NCBI RefSeq assembly: GCF_005870035.1
Contig: NZ_SWJG01000001.1
Span: 1,165,639-1,229,638, forward strand
Reading direction: 5' to 3'
Source of the DNA: Spirosoma lacussanchae
GTDB lineage: Bacteria > Bacteroidota > Bacteroidia > Cytophagales > Spirosomataceae
DNA length: 64,000 nucleotides
Part shown: in pieces, positions 62,041 to 64,000 of the stretch
How positions within the stretch are numbered: position 1 is the stretch's first letter
How the letters are laid out: every line of letters begins with the position of its first letter
Notes under the pieces: generated by a model
The model's input: only the letters and a program-made list of their open reading frames with translations
What the model was told of the DNA's origin: nothing
Databases searched by the model: none
Translations under genes and position numbers: made by a program

Positions 62041-62676
62041 ATGTACATCAATAAACACAACCGGGAGACCGATCCTGAGAGGCTGCTTGCGTTTATGCAG
62101 GCGCATAGCTTTGCCCTGTTCATCACAACCGGGGAGAACGGAGTACCGATGGCTACACATCTGCCCATTGAACTGGTGATCAGCGCCGATGGGCCGCATA
62201 AATTGGTTGGTCATCTGGCCAAAGCGAACCCGCAGTGGAAAACGCTGGCGCAGGAAACGCCCGCGCTGGTGGTGTTTTCGGGCCCCCACGCCTATATCTC
62301 GTCGTCCTGGTACGATCACCCCAACGTGCCGACCTGGAACTACCTGTCCGTGCAGGCCAGCGGCCGAACCCGCATCCTGTCCGACGACGAAACGCTGGCC
62401 CTGCTGCGGATACAGTTAGACCGCTACGAGGCCACTTCCGAGCATCCGGTATCTGTCGACAGCCTGACCGAAGCGTACGTACGCCGGGAGATGCGCGGTG
62501 TGGTAGCGTTCGAGATGACCATCGACACCCTGGAGGGGGCCGCCAAACTGAGCCAGAATCGCGACGACCGGAACTACGCGGCTATTGTAGCCCAGCTCCG
62601 GCAGCTGAGCGACCCCGACGCCCGGCGTATTGCCGACGAAATGGCCGCCCGGCGTCAGCCGCCCGACCGCTTATAA
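62041..62676 (+). CDS. PaiB-type FMN-binding negative transcriptional regulator
   Basis: 211-aa PaiB-family split-barrel protein. MYINKHNRETDPERLLAFMQAHSFALFITTGENGVPMATHLPIELV, KLVGHLAKANPQWKTL, FSGPHAYISSSWYDHPNVPTWNYLSVQASG and VAFEMTIDTLEGAAKLSQNRDDRNY are family landmarks. Bacillus PaiB represses sporulation and protease genes. 18 bases after the GNAT gene. Its TAA shares the palindrome TTATAA (62671-62676) with the stop of the convergent universal stress protein gene. Confidence 0.92.
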   Translation: MYINKHNRETDPERLLAFMQAHSFALFITTGENGVPMATHLPIELVISADGPHKLVGHLAKANPQWKTLAQETPALVVFSGPHAYISSSWYDHPNVPTWNYLSVQASGRTRILSDDETLALLRIQLDRYEATSEHPVSVDSLTEAYVRREMRGVVAFEMTIDTLEGAAKLSQNRDDRNYAAIVAQLRQLSDPDARRIADEMAARRQPPDRL

Positions 62677-63528
62677 GTCGCCTTTGTCCTGATAGATCAG
62701 CAGCGGTACGTCTGATAGCTTTACCATCCGGCTGGTCAGGCTGGGGTTGAGCAGGCCCGACAGGAAATCGCGCTCGCGGGTCGTCATCACCAGCAGATCG
62801 ACGGTATGTTCGCTCAGGTAGGTTTCCAGACCACCCGTTACGGTGTTGGCCTCAACGGTATCGACGGGGAGCGGTTCGGTACCGTAGACCGCCTGCAACT
62901 GGGCCGTCATCTCGGCATCGTCGTTGAGATTGGGTTGGTTGCTGGCGCGTACGTGCAGCACCCGCAGCGATGCCCCGAAGCTCCGGGCCAGCGCCACAGC
63001 CTGCGCAAACGTATCGTCCTGATCAAACTCGAGGGGTGTCGTAAAGACCAGTTGTTGCAGCGACACGGGCCGGGGGGCGTCGTCTGCCTGATCGGCAGGA
63101 ACGACCAGTACCGGACAGTGGGCATCGCGGGCAATGCCGGTGGCTTCGCTGCCGATGAGCCGGTCGAAGAACGAAGACAGGTTGCTGCGCCCGGTCACGA
63201 TCAGGTCGGCCTGGTGTTCGCGGGCGGCTTCCAGAATGGCTTCTTTAACGGCGCCCCGGCGCAGGTCGGTCTGGCAGGTGAGCCCGTCGGCTTCCAGCTG
63301 GTCGGCCAGCTTCGTAAGCTGCTCCTGATAAACAGGTTCGGTATCCATCATTACGGTCGTGCCCACGCCCAGATCGCCAATTACCGGCATTGATGTATCG
63401 GGCATGGGCATGGGCTGCACGTGAAGGAGTATAAGCCGGGCTTTGTAGTGGCTGGCCAGCAGGCGCGCCCAGTTCAGGGCTTGATTGGTGGCTTCGCTCA
63501 GGTCGGTAGGCAACAGAATCGTGTTCAT
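62671..63528 (-). CDS. Tandem universal stress protein
   Basis: 285-aa protein with two UspA domains. Domain 1 (about 1-145) starts MNTILLPTDLSEATNQALNWARLLA and ends with IVTGRSNLSSFFDRLIGSEATGIARDAHCPVLVVP, the ATP-binding GX2GX9G(S/T)-like motif. Domain 2 (about 152-285) begins LQQLVFTTPLEFDQDDTFAQAVALA and ends LLVMTTRERDFLSGLLNPSLTSRMVKLSDVPLLIY, with a weaker ATP motif. ATG 63528 gives the normal N-terminus; a longer frame to 63573 is not conserved. The partner or stress signal is unknown. Confidence 0.92.
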   Translation of the reverse strand: MNTILLPTDLSEATNQALNWARLLASHYKARLILLHVQPMPMPDTSMPVIGDLGVGTTVMMDTEPVYQEQLTKLADQLEADGLTCQTDLRRGAVKEAILEAAREHQADLIVTGRSNLSSFFDRLIGSEATGIARDAHCPVLVVPADQADDAPRPVSLQQLVFTTPLEFDQDDTFAQAVALARSFGASLRVLHVRASNQPNLNDDAEMTAQLQAVYGTEPLPVDTVEANTVTGGLETYLSEHTVDLLVMTTRERDFLSGLLNPSLTSRMVKLSDVPLLIYQDKGDL

Positions 63529-63601
63529 GGTGGAAGAGGTTGTTTCCTGCAATAAACACAAAAAGCAGGGCAACCTTCCCGAAACCCGTGTTGTCTGATT
63601 G

Positions 63602-64000
63602 TTAAGCCGGACGCGGATGCAGGCCCGGCTGGTACGAACAAATGCTCAGATTGGGCTGCATCAGAAGCAGGAACGTATCGACCGGCTCGGCACTGTAGGC
63701 TGGGTCGATGGTGCTCAGCAGCAGGTAATTACCCACCGTGTCGAGCCAGGTCAGTGAATCGGTCAGGTAGGTGAGTGCGATCCGGTGCTGGCTCCGGTCG
63801 GTGATGTGCGAATCGAGCAGGGCAAACCGATGGTCGACGAACGAAACCGGCTGGCCGAGCGTGTCGACCAGACCGGGAATGTGTCCGTTCAGTTCGTTTA
63901 CGTACAGGCCTATGGCGAAGCTGACCCGAACCGACAGACCCGGGTCAGCCTGCGGAACGGCAGCCCGAACCTGCTGATAGGTGGTGTAGTGGTTGTTGGA
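63602..64000 (-). CDS. C-terminal part of an unknown protein (runs off window)
   Basis: A frame open from the window edge to TAA at 63602 encodes at least 132 residues. The visible part includes VRVSFAIGLYVNELNGHIPGLVDTLG, FVDHRFALLDSHITDRSQHRIALTYL and NYLLLSTIDPAYSAEPVDTFLLL, with the look of a beta-rich envelope protein. No family was recognised. The start is outside the window. Third-position GC and lack of stops favour real coding. Confidence 0.6.
   Translation of the reverse strand, partial: SNNHYTTYQQVRAAVPQADPGLSVRVSFAIGLYVNELNGHIPGLVDTLGQPVSFVDHRFALLDSHITDRSQHRIALTYLTDSLTWLDTVGNYLLLSTIDPAYSAEPVDTFLLLMQPNLSICSYQPGLHPRPA

Overview
The window reads as chromosome of a Bacteroidota bacterium of the order Cytophagales, most like Spirosoma or a close relative (inference). 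The reasons are promoters of the TTTG-N19/20-TAnnTTTG type (clear at 1951, 6076 and 46801), very weak Shine-Dalgarno sequences, a LytTR regulator paired with a TPR histidine kinase, DUF4920 and Wzi proteins, MetX/MetY methionine synthesis, and GC-rich housekeeping genes beside an AT-rich polysaccharide locus. No tRNA, rRNA, insertion sequence or CRISPR array was seen.

Layout. 1-6000: LD-carboxypeptidase and SDR operon, a small secreted protein, a KirBac-type potassium channel, a GT2 plus deacetylase pair, and DUF721. 6000-9000: a methionine unit with promoter, SAM-I riboswitch, metY, a hairpin with a T-run, and metX with a TTG start. 9000-24000: uxaC, a LytTR two-component pair, an orphan degenerate condensation-domain protein, an amidohydrolase, small envelope proteins, an M13 peptidase, a spore photoproduct lyase homologue, DinB, an orphan histidine kinase, a histone H1-like protein, a TrmH methyltransferase, and a HicA-HicB toxin-antitoxin fusion in one frame.

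24281-46405 is an exopolysaccharide or capsule locus built as two facing halves. The plus half carries a PHP tyrosine phosphatase, GT39, an LPG-synthase-like membrane protein, Wzi, WecG, GT2 and GT4. The minus half carries Wza, the Wzc kinase, a WcaJ-type initiating transferase, a Wzx flippase, GT11, a GT-D-like protein, two O-acetyltransferases, a Wzy-like polymerase, GT2 and an alpha/beta-hydrolase-like protein. Between the halves sits a GH10 xylanase lipoprotein. Genes from about 33100 to 42300 are visibly AT-richer than the flanks, as expected for exchangeable serotype genes. Together they can make a lipid-linked repeat unit (WcaJ, GTs), decorate it (acetyltransferases), flip and polymerise it (Wzx, Wzy), export it (Wzc, Wza), anchor it (Wzi) and switch the process by tyrosine phosphorylation (Wzc against the PHP phosphatase).

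46800-64000: two unknown envelope proteins, GT9, mutS, a RelB/RelE pair, a Rad52-family protein, an M28 peptidase, a LolA-like protein, an Ada-type regulator/methyltransferase, an epoxide-hydrolase-like protein, a MocR regulator divergent from a PNPOx-GNAT-PaiB run, a tandem universal stress protein, and the C-terminal end of an unknown protein cut by the window edge.

The most interesting signals are the HicA-HicB-HTH fusion (23317-23937), long arrays of TTAA repeated every 11 bp upstream of the xylanase (32793-33118) and of the GT2 gene (3786-3811), resembling tandem Pho-box sites, and a set of unusually long perfectly paired terminator hairpins, including a loopless 74-bp palindrome at 22065-22138.
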